64,000 nt of DNA from Brevundimonas sp. (GTDB lineage Bacteria > Pseudomonadota > Alphaproteobacteria > Caulobacterales > Caulobacteraceae): positions 583,437 to 647,436 of the forward strand of contig NZ_JACVCG010000002.1 in NCBI RefSeq assembly GCF_016742135.1. The letters run 5' to 3'. The first letter of the stretch is position 1. Every line of letters begins with the position of its first letter. A program made the position numbers and the translations under genes. Below the pieces are notes generated by a model. It was not told the DNA's origin. It saw only the letters and a list, made by a program, of their open reading frames with translations, and did not search any database. Below are positions 10,090 through 21,360 of the stretch, piece after piece.

Positions 10090-10838
10090 CAGGCACTCTC
10101 TCCAAAAAAGACGTCGCCTGCCGATATAAGCCGAAGCGAGCCGTCGGCCAGCCTCAGCCGCAGGGCGCCGTCGTCAGCCAGCCCTTCGGCCACACCCTCG
10201 ACCGTCTCATGGCCCAGCCGGGCGACGGCCGGGGCGTTCAGGCCGTGGGCCCGCCGGGTCCAGGCGTCCCGGATGACTTCAAATCCCAAAGACTCGCGCC
10301 GGGTCGTCCAGCCCGCCCAGGCCTCGGCCAGAACCGGCAGGGCCTCCTCCAGCGTCGGGGTCCGCATCACGCCCTCGGCCAGATGGCGGGCGACGGCGGT
10401 GGCCGGGCGCTCCACATCGTCCGGAGCATGGGCCAGGTTCACGCCGATTCCGACCGCCAGCCACAGGCCACCGGGCGGCGCGGGCCCGGATTCGACCAGT
10501 ATCCCGGAGATCTTGCGGCCCTCCACCAGCACATCATTGGGCCATTTGATCGTCACACAGGGCGGCGGGACATAACGGTCCAGCAGATCGGCCACAGCCA
10601 GTGCAGCGATGAAGCCCGCCTGCGCCGCCTCCGCCGGTGGCCGCCGGGTCACCGACAGGTGGGTGGCGGCCAGATTGCCGGTATGGCTGGACCAGGCCCG
10701 GCCGCGTCGGCCGCGCCCGGCGGTCTGGCTGCGGGCGGCGATCCAGATCGGTCCGGTGTGCCCGGCCTCGGCCAGTCGCCGGGCCTCGGCATTGGTGGAG
10801 TCGATCTCGTCGAGGATCAGCAGCTCGGCGGGCGACAC
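10089..10838 (-). CDS. birA: Biotin--[acetyl-CoA-carboxylase] ligase
   Basis: About 249 residues; transfers biotin from biotinyl-AMP to the BCCP subunit of acetyl-CoA carboxylase and related enzymes. Key motifs are [13 protein letters not shown], the nucleotide loop GRGRRGRAW and [17 protein letters not shown]. There is no N-terminal DNA-binding helix-turn-helix, so it is a monofunctional ligase. I prefer GTG at 10838, 4 bp past the nuoN stop. An in-frame TTG at 10871 overlaps nuoN and lacks a ribosome-binding site. Co-location of birA and coaX after nuoN is a known alphaproteobacterial arrangement. Confidence 0.93.
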   Translation of the reverse strand: MSPAELLILDEIDSTNAEARRLAEAGHTGPIWIAARSQTAGRGRRGRAWSSHTGNLAATHLSVTRRPPAEAAQAGFIAALAVADLLDRYVPPPCVTIKWPNDVLVEGRKISGILVESGPAPPGGLWLAVGIGVNLAHAPDDVERPATAVARHLAEGVMRTPTLEEALPVLAEAWAGWTTRRESLGFEVIRDAWTRRAHGLNAPAVARLGHETVEGVAEGLADDGALRLRLADGSLRLISAGDVFFGESA

Positions 10839-10842
10839 CGCC

Positions 10843-12306
10843 CTACCCGGCTCCGAAGCCGGATGCAGCAATCGCGGTCAGCGGCTCCAGCCAGATCAGT
10901 CCGACGATCACCACCGGGAAGGCAAAGGCGGCCGAGGCCAGGGCCAGGGTGCGCGCCTCGATCGGCTGGGCATCGGTCGTGGCCTGCTCGTCAAGCGGCG
11001 GGTCGAACCACATCAGCTTGATGATCCGCAGATAGTAGAAGGCCGCCACAACCGAGGCCACCAGACCCGCCGCCGCCACCATCCAGTAGCCGGCGTCCGC
11101 CGCAGCCCCGAATACATAATACTTGCCCCAGAAGCCTGAGAACGGCGGCATGCCCAAAACCGACAGCGACAGAATGGTCAGGACCACGGTGGTCAGCGGA
11201 CGGGTCTTCTTCAGCCCGGCCAGATCGGCGATCCGGCGGATCGGCTTGCCGCCACGCGACAGCGACAGCAGCACAGCGAAGAAGCCGATCTGGTCGATCA
11301 CATACAGGGTCATGAACATCAGCATGGCCTGCAGGCCAGCCTCCGTACCCGCGACAATCCCCAGCAGGGCGTAGCCGATGTTGGCGATCGAGGAATAGGC
11401 CAGCAGCCGCTGGAGATCGCGCTGCGCCAGGCCGCCGATGGCCCCCACCACGAACGAGGCCAGACAGATCAGCACCAGCACCTGGGCCCACTGGTCATGG
11501 ATGGCACCAAAACCCTCGCTCAGCACCCGGGCGACCAGCACCATGGCGGCCATCTTGGGCGCCGTCGAGAACAGGGCCACGACCGGCGTCGGCGCCCCCT
11601 CATAGACGTCGGGTGTCCACATATGGAACGGCGCGGCCGAGACCTTGAACGCCAGACCACACAGCAGGAAGACCAGACCGAAGATCAGGCCTGCGGAGCC
11701 ACCATCTGCCACCGACCGGGCCGACAGGGCGATGTCCTCGAACTGCATCGAGCCGGAGAAGCCGTAGATCAGGCTGACGCCATACAGCAGCAGGCCGGAC
11801 GACAGCGCGCCCAGCACGAAATACTTGAGCCCCGCCTCGGAGGCCTTGAGGTCATCGCGGTGGAAGGCCGCCAGCACATAGAGGGCCAGCGAGTGCAGCT
11901 CGATCCCGACATAGAGGGAGATCAGGTCACCCGACGACACCATCATCGCCATGCCGACCGAGGCCAGCACGATCAGCACCGGATATTCGAACCGGGCAAT
12001 GCGCGTACGCGCCATCCAGCCGTCACCGAGCACCACGGCCACGGCGCTGAGCAGATAGATGGCGACCTTGCCATAGACCGCCAGCGGATCGGCCACGAAG
12101 GCGCCGTTGAAGGCTTGGCCCAACGGGGCATTGATCGCGAGCGCCGAGGCGGCAACCAGCAGGGCCACCGACAGGATCGAGATCAGCCGGGTCGACTTCT
12201 CGCCCATGAAGGCACCGAGAAGCAGCAGGACCATGGCCCCGACGGCAAGGGTCACTTCAGAGGCGGCGAGCTGGAGGGCGGAGGACAGGTCAGGCATGGG
12301 GATCAT
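10843..12306 (-). CDS. nuoN: NADH-quinone oxidoreductase subunit N
   Basis: 487-residue membrane-arm subunit of complex I and one of three antiporter-like proton channels. It has about 14 hydrophobic segments and the family's conserved [15 protein letters not shown] (TM5 Glu region), [15 protein letters not shown] (TM7 Lys region) and [24 protein letters not shown] 12306 overlaps the nuoM stop by 4 bp; a second ATG at 12297 has a somewhat better spaced GGTGG and is an alternative start. Confidence 0.96.
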   Translation of the reverse strand: MIPMPDLSSALQLAASEVTLAVGAMVLLLLGAFMGEKSTRLISILSVALLVAASALAINAPLGQAFNGAFVADPLAVYGKVAIYLLSAVAVVLGDGWMARTRIARFEYPVLIVLASVGMAMMVSSGDLISLYVGIELHSLALYVLAAFHRDDLKASEAGLKYFVLGALSSGLLLYGVSLIYGFSGSMQFEDIALSARSVADGGSAGLIFGLVFLLCGLAFKVSAAPFHMWTPDVYEGAPTPVVALFSTAPKMAAMVLVARVLSEGFGAIHDQWAQVLVLICLASFVVGAIGGLAQRDLQRLLAYSSIANIGYALLGIVAGTEAGLQAMLMFMTLYVIDQIGFFAVLLSLSRGGKPIRRIADLAGLKKTRPLTTVVLTILSLSVLGMPPFSGFWGKYYVFGAAADAGYWMVAAAGLVASVVAAFYYLRIIKLMWFDPPLDEQATTDAQPIEARTLALASAAFAFPVVIVGLIWLEPLTAIAASGFGAG

Positions 12307-13799
12307 CCACCGATCGCGGCGCGGAAGCCGGCAGTCAGGGCCTCGACGGAGGTCGAGGTCAGGTCAAGCACAGCCGCCGGATAGACGCCCAGCCACAGGG
12401 TCCCCACGATCAAGGGCACGAAGACGATCAGCTCACGGCGGTCGATGTCGGTGATGGCCTTGAGCGCCGGGTTGGTGATCTCGCCGAACATGACGTTGCG
12501 GTACAGGGTCAGCGCGTAGACCGCCGAGAAGATCACGCCCGAGGCCGCGAACAGCGCCGTCCAGGTCGACACCTCATAGACCGCCGTCAGGGTCAGGATT
12601 TCACCGATGAAGCCCGAGGTGCCCGGCAGGCCGACATTGGCCATGGTGAACATCAGGAAGATGGCCGCGAACCACGGCATCTTCGACGTCAGACCGCCAT
12701 AGAAGGCAATCTCGCGCGTGTGCATCCGGTCATAGACTACGCCGACGCACAGGAAGAGCGCGCCCGAGATCAGACCGTGGCTCAGCATCTGGAAGACCGC
12801 GCCCTGCACGCCCTGATCATTGCCCGCGAATATGCCCATGGTGACAAAGCCCATGTGGGCCACCGACGAATAGGCGATCAGCTTCTTGATATCCGTCTGA
12901 CGGAAGGCGACCAGCGAGGTGTAGACGATGGCGATGGCCGACAGGGCGAACACCAGCGGACGGAACATTTCGGACGCCTGCGGGAACATCGGCAGGTTGA
13001 ACAGCAGGAAGCCGTAGCCGCCCAGCTTCAGCAGGATGCCGGCCAGGATGACCGAGCCCGCCGTCGGCGCCTGAACGTGCGCGTCGGGCAGCCAGGTGTG
13101 GACCGGCCACATCGGCATCTTGACGGCGAAGGAGGCGAAGAAGGCCAGCCACAACAACGGCTGCACGGTCTCGCTGAAGGCATACTCCTTGAGCAGCGGG
13201 ATCGAGGTGGTGCCCGCTTCCGCCGCCATCCACAGCATGGCCAGCAGCATCAGCACCGAGCCCAGCAGGGTGTAGAGGAAGAATTTGTAGGCCGCATAGA
13301 TGCGGTTCTGACCACCCCAGATGCCGATGATCAGGAACATCGGCACCAGGGTGCCCTCGAAGAAGATGTAGAACAGGAACAGGTCCAGCGAGGTGAAGAC
13401 GCCGATCACCAGAGTCTCAAGCACCAGGAAGGCGATCATATAGTCAGCGACGCGGTCCTTGATCGTCGTCCAGCTGGCCAGGATGCAGAGCGGCAGCAGG
13501 AAGGCGGTCAGCAGGACGAACAGGATCGAAATCCCGTCCACGCCCATGTGATAAGCGGCGCCCGCGAACCACTGATAGTGCTCGACGAACTGATAGGCGG
13601 CGTTCGAGGCATCGAAGCGCGCGACCAGCAGGATCGACACCGCCAGCGTGATAAGGGTCGTGACGAAGGCGATGCGGCGGGCGGCCGGCGCGACGGAGGC
13701 ATCCGACTTGCCCAGAAGGCGCACGGCCAGCAGCACCCCGGCCCCGACGAGCGGCAGGAAGGTGACGAGGCTCAGGATGTGAGACATCAACAGGGACAC
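12303..13799 (-). CDS. nuoM: NADH-quinone oxidoreductase subunit M
   Basis: 498-residue antiporter-like complex I subunit. Landmarks are [27 protein letters not shown] and [23 protein letters not shown], which carry the TM5/TM7 proton-channel residues, and [15 protein letters not shown]. It starts with GTG at 13799, or at ATG 13787 ([13 protein letters not shown]); the second gives the more usual N-terminus but lacks a clear ribosome-binding site. It follows nuoL by 4 bp. Confidence 0.95.
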   Translation of the reverse strand: MSLLMSHILSLVTFLPLVGAGVLLAVRLLGKSDASVAPAARRIAFVTTLITLAVSILLVARFDASNAAYQFVEHYQWFAGAAYHMGVDGISILFVLLTAFLLPLCILASWTTIKDRVADYMIAFLVLETLVIGVFTSLDLFLFYIFFEGTLVPMFLIIGIWGGQNRIYAAYKFFLYTLLGSVLMLLAMLWMAAEAGTTSIPLLKEYAFSETVQPLLWLAFFASFAVKMPMWPVHTWLPDAHVQAPTAGSVILAGILLKLGGYGFLLFNLPMFPQASEMFRPLVFALSAIAIVYTSLVAFRQTDIKKLIAYSSVAHMGFVTMGIFAGNDQGVQGAVFQMLSHGLISGALFLCVGVVYDRMHTREIAFYGGLTSKMPWFAAIFLMFTMANVGLPGTSGFIGEILTLTAVYEVSTWTALFAASGVIFSAVYALTLYRNVMFGEITNPALKAITDIDRRELIVFVPLIVGTLWLGVYPAAVLDLTSTSVEALTAGFRAAIGG

Positions 13800-13803
13800 G
13801 TGA

Positions 13804-15912
13804 TCAGCCCCCCCAGGTGGCGATGGCGAAGGCGAGCAGAGCGGCCACGCCCAGCAGCATCACGAACGCATAGTGATAGACGTAGCCCGACTGCATCTTC
13901 GACAGACGCGCTGCGGATTTCAGCGAGGCCCAGGCGGCCCCGTTCGGTCCCAGACCGTCGATGATCTTCACATCACCGACCTTCCAGAACAGGTCGCCGA
14001 GCGCCTTGGTGCCCCTGACGAAGAGGAAGTCGTATACCTCGTCGAAGAACCACTTGTTGTAGAAGAAGGTGTGCAGCGGCCCACCCCGTTCCGCCATCCT
14101 GCGGCCGAGGCCTTCCTTCAGCACATAAACGTAAATGGCGATCAGCGTGCCGAGGCCGGACACCACCAGCGGCGCCCAAAGCACCCAGGTCGGCACCTCG
14201 TGGCTGTCGTGCAGCACGTGATTCTCCGGGCCGGTAAAGATGGCACCACGCCAGAAGTCATGCTCGTGGTAGCCGACGAACTGATCGTAGAAGGCGAAGC
14301 CGGAGGCCACCGCGCCCACCGCCAGCACCAGCAGCGGCACGATCATGACCCAGGGGCTTTCGTGCGGCTTCAGCGGTCCGTGGTGATGGTGATTGTCATG
14401 CGCGCTGTCATGGTCGTGATGCGCGGCCACGGCGTCGTTCATCAGCGGCTCTGTGTGGGTTTCCTTCTGGGCGTCGGTCGCATGATCATCGTGATGATGC
14501 TCGACCGGAGCATGTTCATCCTTCCAGACCGGCTTGTTGTGGAAGGTCATGAACACCAAACGCCATGAGTAGTAAGCCGTCAGACCCGCAGCAAACAGGC
14601 CGATGAAGAAGACGAACATCCCGACCGGATTGTCCGCCCCGGCGGCAAAGGCGCTCTCGAGGATCGAGTCCTTGGAATAGAAGCCGGCGAAGCCCCACTT
14701 CAGTCCGGGGATGCCCAGGCCGGTGATGGCGATCGTGCCGATCATCATGACGCCGTAGGTAATGGGCAACAGCTTCATCAGCCCGCCCATTTTCCGCATG
14801 TCCTGTTCATGGTGCATGCCGTGGATCACTGAGCCGGCGCCCAGGAACAGCAGGGCCTTGAAAAAGGCGTGGGTGAACAGGTGGAACATGGCGGCCTGAT
14901 AGGCGCCGATGCCCGCCGCAAAGAACATGTATCCGAGCTGCGAACAGGTCGAATAGGCGATGACCCGCTTGATGTCGTTCTGGGCCAGACCGACGGTCGC
15001 CGCGAACAGGGCCGTGATCGCCCCGGTGATGGCGACCAGCATGGCCGCCGTCGGCGCATACTCATAGATCGGGCTGAGCAGGCAGACCATATAGACGCCG
15101 GCGGTCACCATGGTCGCCGCGTGGATCAGGGCCGAGACCGGGGTCGGGCCCTCCATGGCGTCGGGCAGCCAGGTGTGCAGGAAGAACTGGGCCGACTTGC
15201 CCATGGCGCCGATGAACAGCAGCACACCCGCCAGATCCAGCGCCGACCAGCTGTAGCCCAGGAACTCCCAGCTCGTGCCGGCGCGATCCGCGATCATGGG
15301 GAACAGCTCGGCGAACTGGATCGTGCCGAACATCCAGAAGACGGTGATGATGCCCAGGGCAAAGCCGAAGTCACCGACCCGGTTGACCACAAAGGCCTTG
15401 ATGGCGGCCGCCGACGCCGTCGGCTTCTTGTACCAGAACCCGATCAGCAGATAGGAGGCCAGCCCCACCCCTTCCCAGCCGAAGAACAGCTGCATGAAGT
15501 CGGCGGCAGTGACCAGCGCCAGCATGGCGAAGGTAAACAGCGACAGATAGGCGAAGAACCGTGGCTTGTCGGGGTCCTCGGCCATATAGCCCCAGGAATA
15601 GAGGTGCACGAGCGACGACACGGTCGTCACCACGATCAGCATCACGGCCGACAGGGCATCGATCCGGATCGACCAGGTCGACTGGAAATCACCGACATTG
15701 ATGAAGGGCAGAAGCTCGATGGTGAAGGCATCCATCCCGCCCCAGGTGTGCCGGGCAAACACCGTCCAGGCCACGGCACAGGCAAAGAACAGCAGGCCGG
15801 TGGTCACCGCCTGGGAGGCGATGTTGCCGATCCGGCGTCCAGTCAGGCCCGCGATCGCCGCACCCAGCAGCGGCGCGAAGATGCCAAGGGTGATCAGGGT
15901 TTCGAAGCTCAC
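13804..15912 (-). CDS. nuoL: NADH-quinone oxidoreductase subunit L, with His-rich insertion
   Basis: 702-residue distal antiporter-like subunit of complex I with the C-terminal lateral helix. Conserved stretches include [50 protein letters not shown] and [15 protein letters not shown]. Between membrane segments, about residues 464-515 (nt 14365-14520) form a loop very rich in His and Asp ([24 protein letters not shown]). NuoL of many alphaproteobacteria has a longer loop here, but this His density is striking and could bind metal. It lies 5 bp after the nuoK stop. Confidence 0.96.
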   Translation of the reverse strand: MSFETLITLGIFAPLLGAAIAGLTGRRIGNIASQAVTTGLLFFACAVAWTVFARHTWGGMDAFTIELLPFINVGDFQSTWSIRIDALSAVMLIVVTTVSSLVHLYSWGYMAEDPDKPRFFAYLSLFTFAMLALVTAADFMQLFFGWEGVGLASYLLIGFWYKKPTASAAAIKAFVVNRVGDFGFALGIITVFWMFGTIQFAELFPMIADRAGTSWEFLGYSWSALDLAGVLLFIGAMGKSAQFFLHTWLPDAMEGPTPVSALIHAATMVTAGVYMVCLLSPIYEYAPTAAMLVAITGAITALFAATVGLAQNDIKRVIAYSTCSQLGYMFFAAGIGAYQAAMFHLFTHAFFKALLFLGAGSVIHGMHHEQDMRKMGGLMKLLPITYGVMMIGTIAITGLGIPGLKWGFAGFYSKDSILESAFAAGADNPVGMFVFFIGLFAAGLTAYYSWRLVFMTFHNKPVWKDEHAPVEHHHDDHATDAQKETHTEPLMNDAVAAHHDHDSAHDNHHHHGPLKPHESPWVMIVPLLVLAVGAVASGFAFYDQFVGYHEHDFWRGAIFTGPENHVLHDSHEVPTWVLWAPLVVSGLGTLIAIYVYVLKEGLGRRMAERGGPLHTFFYNKWFFDEVYDFLFVRGTKALGDLFWKVGDVKIIDGLGPNGAAWASLKSAARLSKMQSGYVYHYAFVMLLGVAALLAFAIATWGG

Positions 15913-15917
15913 GTCGA

Positions 15918-16226
15918 TCAGCCCTTCATCACGGACGCGTCGTCCACGGCGATGTCGCCGCGGTTACGGAAGAAGGTCACCAGAATGGCCAGCCCCACTG
16001 CCGCTTCGGCGGCCGCTACGGTCAGGACGAACATGGCCATGATCTGCCCCGCCACATCGTTCAGGTGGGTCGAGAAGGCCACGAAGTTGATGTTCACGGC
16101 CAGCAGGATCAACTCGATCGACATCAGGATGATGATGACGTTCTTCCGGTTCACGAAGATGCCGAACACCCCGATCGTGAACAGCATGGCCCCCACGGCC
16201 AGATAGTGGGACAGGGTGATGTCCAT
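15918..16226 (-). CDS. nuoK: NADH-quinone oxidoreductase subunit K
   Basis: 102 residues with three transmembrane helices. The two membrane-buried Glu of the proton path are in [18 protein letters not shown] and [18 protein letters not shown]. The start overlaps the nuoJ stop by one base. Length and sequence are standard. Confidence 0.96.
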   Translation of the reverse strand: MDITLSHYLAVGAMLFTIGVFGIFVNRKNVIIILMSIELILLAVNINFVAFSTHLNDVAGQIMAMFVLTVAAAEAAVGLAILVTFFRNRGDIAVDDASVMKG

Positions 16227-16852
16227 CAGGAAAGCTCCTCGGAGGAAACGCCCTGGCCGGTCGGGATCGACTTGACCTCCATGGCCTTGCCCGCGTCGCG
16301 ACCGACCTGCCTGTCGATCTTCTGGCGCTTGATGCCCGGCTTGTGGCGCAGCGTCAGGGTGATGGCCCCGATCATGGCCACCAGCAGCACGATACCGGCC
16401 GCCTGGAAGAAGTAGACATAGTCGGTGTAGAGCACCCGGCCGATGGCCTCGATATTGGTCTGGTCGGGCGTGGCAACGACCGGCACCGTGGCGTCCGCGG
16501 CCACGCCGCCCTGCACCACCGCCAGGGTGATCATGATCATCTCGGCCAGCAGCACGCCGGCCACAATAGCCGCCAGCGGCAGGTAGCGGGCATACCCCTC
16601 ACGCAGACGCACGAAATCGACGTCCAGCATCATGACCACGAACAGGAACAGCACGGCGACCGCGCCGACGTAGACCACGACCAGCAGCATGGCGAGGAAC
16701 TCGGCCCCCATCAGCACGAACAGACCGGCTGCCGAGAAAAAGGCCAGGATCAGCCACAGCACGGAGTGCACGGGGTTACGGGCCGTAACGACCAGCAGGG
16801 CCGCGACCACGGTCACCGTGGCCATCAGATAGAAGGCGATCGATGCAATCAC
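16226..16852 (-). CDS. nuoJ: NADH-quinone oxidoreductase subunit J
   Basis: 208-residue membrane subunit with five helices, starting [22 protein letters not shown]. The family signature [50 protein letters not shown] includes the pi-bulge helix TM3. The GTG at 16852 matches the expected N-terminus. A 35-residue Arg-rich in-frame extension upstream (to 16957) is rejected as non-coding. A 142-bp gap separates it from nuoI, the largest gap inside the nuo cluster. Confidence 0.95.
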   Translation of the reverse strand: MIASIAFYLMATVTVVAALLVVTARNPVHSVLWLILAFFSAAGLFVLMGAEFLAMLLVVVYVGAVAVLFLFVVMMLDVDFVRLREGYARYLPLAAIVAGVLLAEMIMITLAVVQGGVAADATVPVVATPDQTNIEAIGRVLYTDYVYFFQAAGIVLLVAMIGAITLTLRHKPGIKRQKIDRQVGRDAGKAMEVKSIPTGQGVSSEELS

Positions 16853-16994
16853 TCGACGGCTCCGGCTGGGGCGAATGGGGTTACGGGGACCGAGTCGCCC
16901 CCCGCGTGCGCGCGGCGACCTTCTAGACCCGTGCGTCCGGCCTTGCCAAGGCCGCAAGCCTTCGGGATCGGGTTATGCAAGGACAGGGCGCTCA

Positions 16995-17486
16995 TCAGCG
17001 GTACGGAGCATCCATTTCGAGGTTGCGCGCGATCTGGCGTTCCCAGCGGTCGCCATTGTCCAGCAGGCGAGCCTTGTCGAAATACAGCTCCTCGCGCGTC
17101 TCGGTCGCGAACTCGCTGTTCGGGCCCTCGACAATGGCATCAACCGGGCAGGCTTCCTGGCACAGACCGCAATAGATGCACTTCACCATGTCGATGTCAT
17201 AGCGGGTCGTGCGACGGCTGCCGTCGGCGCGCGGCTCGGACTCTATGGTGATGGCCTGGGCCGGACAGATGGCCTCGCACAGCTTGCAGGCGATGCAGCG
17301 TTCTTCGCCATTGGGATAGCGGCGCAGGGCATGCTCGCCCCGGAAGCGCGGCGACTGCGGGTTCCGCTCGAACGGGTAGTTCACCGTCATCTTGGGCTTC
17401 AGCAGATAGCCGAAGGTCAGGAAGAAGGCGCCCACGGCGTCAACCAGCAGGGCCCCCTTCACGGTCTGTTTGATACGGGAAATCAT
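16995..17486 (-). CDS. nuoI: NADH-quinone oxidoreductase subunit I
   Basis: 163-residue ferredoxin-like subunit carrying clusters N6a and N6b. Two 4Fe-4S motifs are visible, [12 protein letters not shown] and [12 protein letters not shown], each followed by the distant Cys-Pro. The N-terminal amphipathic region anchors it to NuoH. It lies 27 bp after the small lipoprotein gene at 17514-17735. The ribosome-binding site is weak. Confidence 0.96.
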   Translation of the reverse strand: MISRIKQTVKGALLVDAVGAFFLTFGYLLKPKMTVNYPFERNPQSPRFRGEHALRRYPNGEERCIACKLCEAICPAQAITIESEPRADGSRRTTRYDIDMVKCIYCGLCQEACPVDAIVEGPNSEFATETREELYFDKARLLDNGDRWERQIARNLEMDAPYR

Positions 17487-17513
17487 GTCAAAGCGATCTT
17501 TGGTTGCAGGGGC

Positions 17514-17735
17514 TCAGCGGCGGTTCTTGCAGTCACGGTCCCAGCGCGGATCATCCCGATCCAGTCGCTGGCAATGAAGTATCCGGTCGGTCTCGGCCTG
17601 ATCCCGACGTTCGCGGCGCTCCAGCCGTTCGGCCGGGCTGCCGGGGACGGCGACCTCCTGCATCGGACCCGGAAAGGTGCACCCACCGGTCCCGAAGCCG
17701 ACACCGGCCAGAACGATCAGGGCGGCCGCGCGCAT
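17514..17735 (-). CDS. Small lipoprotein embedded between nuoH and nuoI
   Basis: 73 residues starting [19 protein letters not shown], a signal peptide with a Gly-Gly-Cys lipobox, then a short charged tail rich in Arg and Asp (ERLERRERRDQAETD) ending in CKNRR. ATG 17735 overlaps the nuoH stop by one base (TGATG) and has GGTAGGG upstream, so I prefer it to the codon at 17762 inside nuoH. No known family recognised. Translational coupling to nuoH suggests co-production with complex I, but a role is unproven. Confidence 0.7.
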   Translation of the reverse strand: MRAAALIVLAGVGFGTGGCTFPGPMQEVAVPGSPAERLERRERRDQAETDRILHCQRLDRDDPRWDRDCKNRR

Positions 17736-18811
17736 CACGACCCTACCACGAAGACGCGCCACGCCGACACGGCCACGACGGCCACCAGAGAGGTGGGAAG
17801 GAAGATCTTCCAGCCCAGTCGCATCAGCTGGTCATAGCGATAGCGCGGCACGAAGGCCTTCACCATGGCGAACATGAAGAACCAGACGACGATCTTCACG
17901 CACAGGACCAGCAGATAGAACAGGTTCGCGGCCCATTGCGGCCAGTCCGGCAGGCCGATCAGGGCCACATCGAAGCCCGGGTTCCAGCCGCCGAAGAACA
18001 GGATGCTGATCATGGCGCACATGAAGACGATGTTGACGTACTCGCCCATCATGAACAGCAGATACGGCGTCGAGCTGTATTCCACCTGATAACCGGCCAC
18101 GAGCTCGGACTCGGCCTCGGGCAGGTCGAACGGGGGCCGGTTGGTCTCGGCGAGCGCCGAAATGAAGAAGACCATGGCCATCGGGAACATGATCAGCACC
18201 AGCGGCCAGGTGTCCGCTCCGCCTCCAAAGGCGAACCAGTTCCAGATCCAGCCCTCCTGCTGCGTCACGATCGACGTCAGGTTCATGGTCCCGGCCAGCA
18301 GGATCACATTGATGATCACCAAACCGATGGAGACCTCATAGGACACCATCTGCGCGGCGGATCGCAGGCTGCCGAGGAAGGGGTATTTCGAGTTGGAGGC
18401 CCACCCCCCCATGATGATGCCGTACACTCCCAGCGACGACACCGCGAAAACATAGAGGATGCCGACGTTCAGGTCCGACATCACCCAGCCGGGGGCAAAC
18501 GGAATAACCGCCCACGCCATGAAGGCCAGGATGACGGTGATGATCGGCGCCAGCAGGAAGACCGTCTTGTCGGCCCCGGCCGGCACGACAATTTCCTTCA
18601 GCACGAACTTCAGCATGTCGGCGAACGACTGCAGCAGGCCGAAGGGACCCACGACGTTCGGGCCCTTGCGCATCTGTACGCCCGCCCAGATCTTGCGGTC
18701 GGCCAGCAGCAGGAAGGCCACGCCCAGAAGCACGCCGACGCTGATCAGCAGCGCCGCGCCGGTCGAGGCCAGCGTCCAGCCGAGGGGCGAGTTCCAGAAA
18801 CCGTTGTCCAT
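17735..18811 (-). CDS. nuoH: NADH-quinone oxidoreductase subunit H
   Basis: 358-residue membrane subunit at the junction with the peripheral arm, forming the quinone cavity. Characteristic segments are [49 protein letters not shown] and [29 protein letters not shown], which contain the conserved charged residues of the E-channel. It lies 3 bp after the nuoG stop. Confidence 0.96.
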   Translation of the reverse strand: MDNGFWNSPLGWTLASTGAALLISVGVLLGVAFLLLADRKIWAGVQMRKGPNVVGPFGLLQSFADMLKFVLKEIVVPAGADKTVFLLAPIITVILAFMAWAVIPFAPGWVMSDLNVGILYVFAVSSLGVYGIIMGGWASNSKYPFLGSLRSAAQMVSYEVSIGLVIINVILLAGTMNLTSIVTQQEGWIWNWFAFGGGADTWPLVLIMFPMAMVFFISALAETNRPPFDLPEAESELVAGYQVEYSSTPYLLFMMGEYVNIVFMCAMISILFFGGWNPGFDVALIGLPDWPQWAANLFYLLVLCVKIVVWFFMFAMVKAFVPRYRYDQLMRLGWKIFLPTSLVAVVAVSAWRVFVVGS

Positions 18812-18814
18812 GGC

Positions 18815-20860
18815 TTACTCCGCCGCCATCGCGACCGGGGCGATCCGCTGGGCGGACAGCTCGGCCATGGTCGCGCTGGCCCGCGCGATCGGGTTGGAAA
18901 GATAGGGGTCGCGGATCGGGCTGGCGAAGGCGACATCGCCCAGATCGCCCTTCACGCCCAGCTTCGAGGGATCAAAGGCCGCTGCGGGTGCCAGATAGTC
19001 GATCCGCCCGAACGTCGGATGATCGGCCATCAGCTTCGCGCGCAGCTGGTCCAGCGTATCGTACGGCAGGGTGTGACCGACCCGCTCCGACAGGGCGCGC
19101 AGAATGGCCCAGTCTTCCTTGGCCTGTCCCTTGGGGAAGACGACCCGTTCGGCCATCTGCACCCGGCCTTCCGTATTCACATACAGGCCTGACTTCTCCG
19201 TATAGGCCGCGCCCGGCAGGATGACGTCGGCGCCATGCGCGCCCCGGTCCCCGTGGCTGCCCAGATAGACGGTGAAGGCGCCGGAGGCCGAAGCGTCGAT
19301 CTCGTCGGCGCCCAGCAGGAACAGCAGGTCCAGCTGGCCCTTCTTGACCATATCCGTGGCCGACAGACCGCCCTCGCCCGGCACGAAGCCCATGTCGAGG
19401 CCACCCACCCGGCTGGCCGCCGTGTGCAGGACGTTGAAGCCGTTCCATCCATCCGCGATGACGCCGTACTTCTTCGCCAGCACACCCAGCGCGTTCAGAA
19501 CGGCCGGCCCGGTCTCGCCTGCCAGCGCCCCGGCGCCGACGATGATGGCCGGGCGTTCGGCCTTCGAGAGCATGTCAGTGGCCGCCTTGGGCAGCTTCGA
19601 CAGCGTCCTCGATCCCGCACCCAACCAGCTGTAATCATAGCTCAGATCGACCTTCTGGCCGATCAGGGCGACTTCGGCCTTGCCCGCCAGCCAGATCTTG
19701 CGCAGGCGCGTGTTCAGCAGCGGCGCCTCAACCCGCGGGTCCGCACCCACGATCAGCACGGCATCCGCCGCCTCGATCCCGGCCAGGCCCGAATTGAACA
19801 GCCAGCCTTCGCGGGTGTCACCGCCCAGCGGCGATCCGTCCTGGCGGCAGTCGGTGTGGGGTGAGCCGAGCGCCCGGAACAGGTCCAACGCCGCCTTCAT
19901 CGACTCGGCGTCTTGCAGGTCACCCGCGACCACGCCGATGCGATCCGCAGCGGCAGCCTTCAGTTTGTCGGCCACGACGCCCAGCGCCTCGTCCCAGCTG
20001 GCGGCGCGCAGCTTGCCGTTTTCGCGCACGAACGGACGGTCCAACCGGCGGGTGGTCAGACCGTCGACGACGTAACGGCTCTTGTCCGACAGCCATTCCT
20101 CATTGATGCCCTCGTGCACGCGCGGGAGGATGCGCATGACCTCGGCGCCGCGTGCATCGGCCCGGATGTTCGAGCCGAGGGCGTCCATGACATCGATGGT
20201 CTCGGTCTTCCTCAGTTCCCACGGCCGATAGTGGAAGGCCCACGGCCGGTGCGTCAGCGCCCCGACCGGGCACAGGTCGTTGACGTTGCCCGAAAGCTCC
20301 GAGTTCACCGAGCTTTCCAGATAGGTGGTGATCTCGGCGCTTTCGCCGCGCGAGATCATGCCGATGTCCGGCACGCCCGCCACCTCGGTGATGAAGCGCA
20401 CACAGCGCGTGCACTGGATGCAGCGCGTCATATAGGTCTTGATGGTCGGACCCATGTGCTTTTCTTCGACCGCGCGCTTGTTCTCGGCATAGCGAGAGCC
20501 GTCGCGGCCATAGCCCATGGCCTGATCCTGCAGGTCGCACTCGCCGCCCTGATCGCAGATCGGGCAGTCCAGCGGGTGGTTGATGAGCAGGAACTCCATC
20601 ACCCCTTCGCGGGCCTTCTTCACCATCGGCGTGTCGGTGAAGATCTCCTGCCCATCGGCGGCCGGCAGGGCGCACGACGCCTGCGGCTTGGGCGGTCCGG
20701 GCTTCACCTCGACCAGGCACATCCGGCAGTTGCCGGCGATCGACAGTCGCTCATGATAGCAGAAGCGCGGGATCTCTTCCCCGGCGCGCTCCGCCACCTG
20801 CAGCACGGTCATGCCGGGCTCGAATTCGACGTCTACGCCGTTGACCTTGGCGACGGGCAT
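18815..20860 (-). CDS. nuoG: NADH-quinone oxidoreductase subunit G
   Basis: 681-residue peripheral-arm subunit with several iron-sulfur clusters. An N-terminal 2Fe-2S ferredoxin domain has CYHERLSIAGNCRMCLVE; next come the His-ligated cluster region HPLDCPICDQGGECDLQD and TRCIQCTRCVRF with CPVGALT, then a degenerate molybdopterin-oxidoreductase-like domain. ATG 20860 overlaps the preceding lipoprotein stop by one base. No extra N7-type cluster motif is evident, as expected for the alphaproteobacterial/mitochondrial type. Confidence 0.96.
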   Translation of the reverse strand: MPVAKVNGVDVEFEPGMTVLQVAERAGEEIPRFCYHERLSIAGNCRMCLVEVKPGPPKPQASCALPAADGQEIFTDTPMVKKAREGVMEFLLINHPLDCPICDQGGECDLQDQAMGYGRDGSRYAENKRAVEEKHMGPTIKTYMTRCIQCTRCVRFITEVAGVPDIGMISRGESAEITTYLESSVNSELSGNVNDLCPVGALTHRPWAFHYRPWELRKTETIDVMDALGSNIRADARGAEVMRILPRVHEGINEEWLSDKSRYVVDGLTTRRLDRPFVRENGKLRAASWDEALGVVADKLKAAAADRIGVVAGDLQDAESMKAALDLFRALGSPHTDCRQDGSPLGGDTREGWLFNSGLAGIEAADAVLIVGADPRVEAPLLNTRLRKIWLAGKAEVALIGQKVDLSYDYSWLGAGSRTLSKLPKAATDMLSKAERPAIIVGAGALAGETGPAVLNALGVLAKKYGVIADGWNGFNVLHTAASRVGGLDMGFVPGEGGLSATDMVKKGQLDLLFLLGADEIDASASGAFTVYLGSHGDRGAHGADVILPGAAYTEKSGLYVNTEGRVQMAERVVFPKGQAKEDWAILRALSERVGHTLPYDTLDQLRAKLMADHPTFGRIDYLAPAAAFDPSKLGVKGDLGDVAFASPIRDPYLSNPIARASATMAELSAQRIAPVAMAAE

Positions 20861-21357
20861 CAGCGGGCCTCTTCTTCAGTCGTGACGCCCTCAGCGGTCG
20901 TCGTCGTCGTTCCATCGGGCAGGCTCTGGCTGACCATCACGGCCGAGCCCTCCAGCGAATAGGTGACCACCGGATCGCCCGGCTGGTCCATCCAGCGGTT
21001 CTCTTCGGCGACCGGCCGGTCCAGCGGGCGCCACAGCACGCGGTCCCCCTCAACCCGGCATTCCGCAGTCAACTGGCCTCCGTCGACCGGCGCGCGCCAG
21101 CCCACGGTAATCACGCCACCCGCCCGGTTCAGCACCGCCACCTCGGAACCCGGCTGGCCAAAGACCGCCCCCACGCCCGCCCGGCAGACATCCGCCACCA
21201 GGGTTTCGCTCAACGTCATGGGTGTGGCCGACGGGCCCGCCCCCGTCTGCCCTTCGGTCGAAGCCACACGGGTCGGCGCATCGGCAGGCTCGCTCGCCGG
21301 CTCGCCGCATGCGGCGAGGACGAGGGCTCCGGCCAACAGCGTATGGGTGGCGCGCAT
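20860..21357 (-). CDS. Hypothetical lipoprotein between nuoF and nuoG
   Basis: 165 residues with signal peptide MRATHTLLAGALVLAAC and lipobox Cys17, then a Thr/Ala/Pro linker. The middle (residues ~50-150) looks like a compact beta-rich domain with two Cys (DVCRAG, AECRVE) that could form a disulfide. The tail is Thr/Glu-rich. No family recognised. It sits 3 bp after nuoF and overlaps nuoG by one base, so it must be cotranscribed with complex I. Confidence 0.75.
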   Translation of the reverse strand: MRATHTLLAGALVLAACGEPASEPADAPTRVASTEGQTGAGPSATPMTLSETLVADVCRAGVGAVFGQPGSEVAVLNRAGGVITVGWRAPVDGGQLTAECRVEGDRVLWRPLDRPVAEENRWMDQPGDPVVTYSLEGSAVMVSQSLPDGTTTTTAEGVTTEEEAR

Positions 21358-21360
21358 CTC

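Noticed and set aside
10839..10871. TTG start for birA inside nuoN
   Set aside because: It would overlap nuoN by 29 bp without a ribosome-binding site; GTG 10838 fits the family start.
16853..16957. N-terminal extension of nuoJ
   Set aside because: 35 Arg/Gly/Pro-rich residues that no NuoJ has; GTG 16852 gives the standard N-terminus.
17504..19192. 562-residue plus-strand ORF opposite nuoH and nuoG
   Set aside because: His/Asp/Gln-rich antisense shadow of two certain genes.
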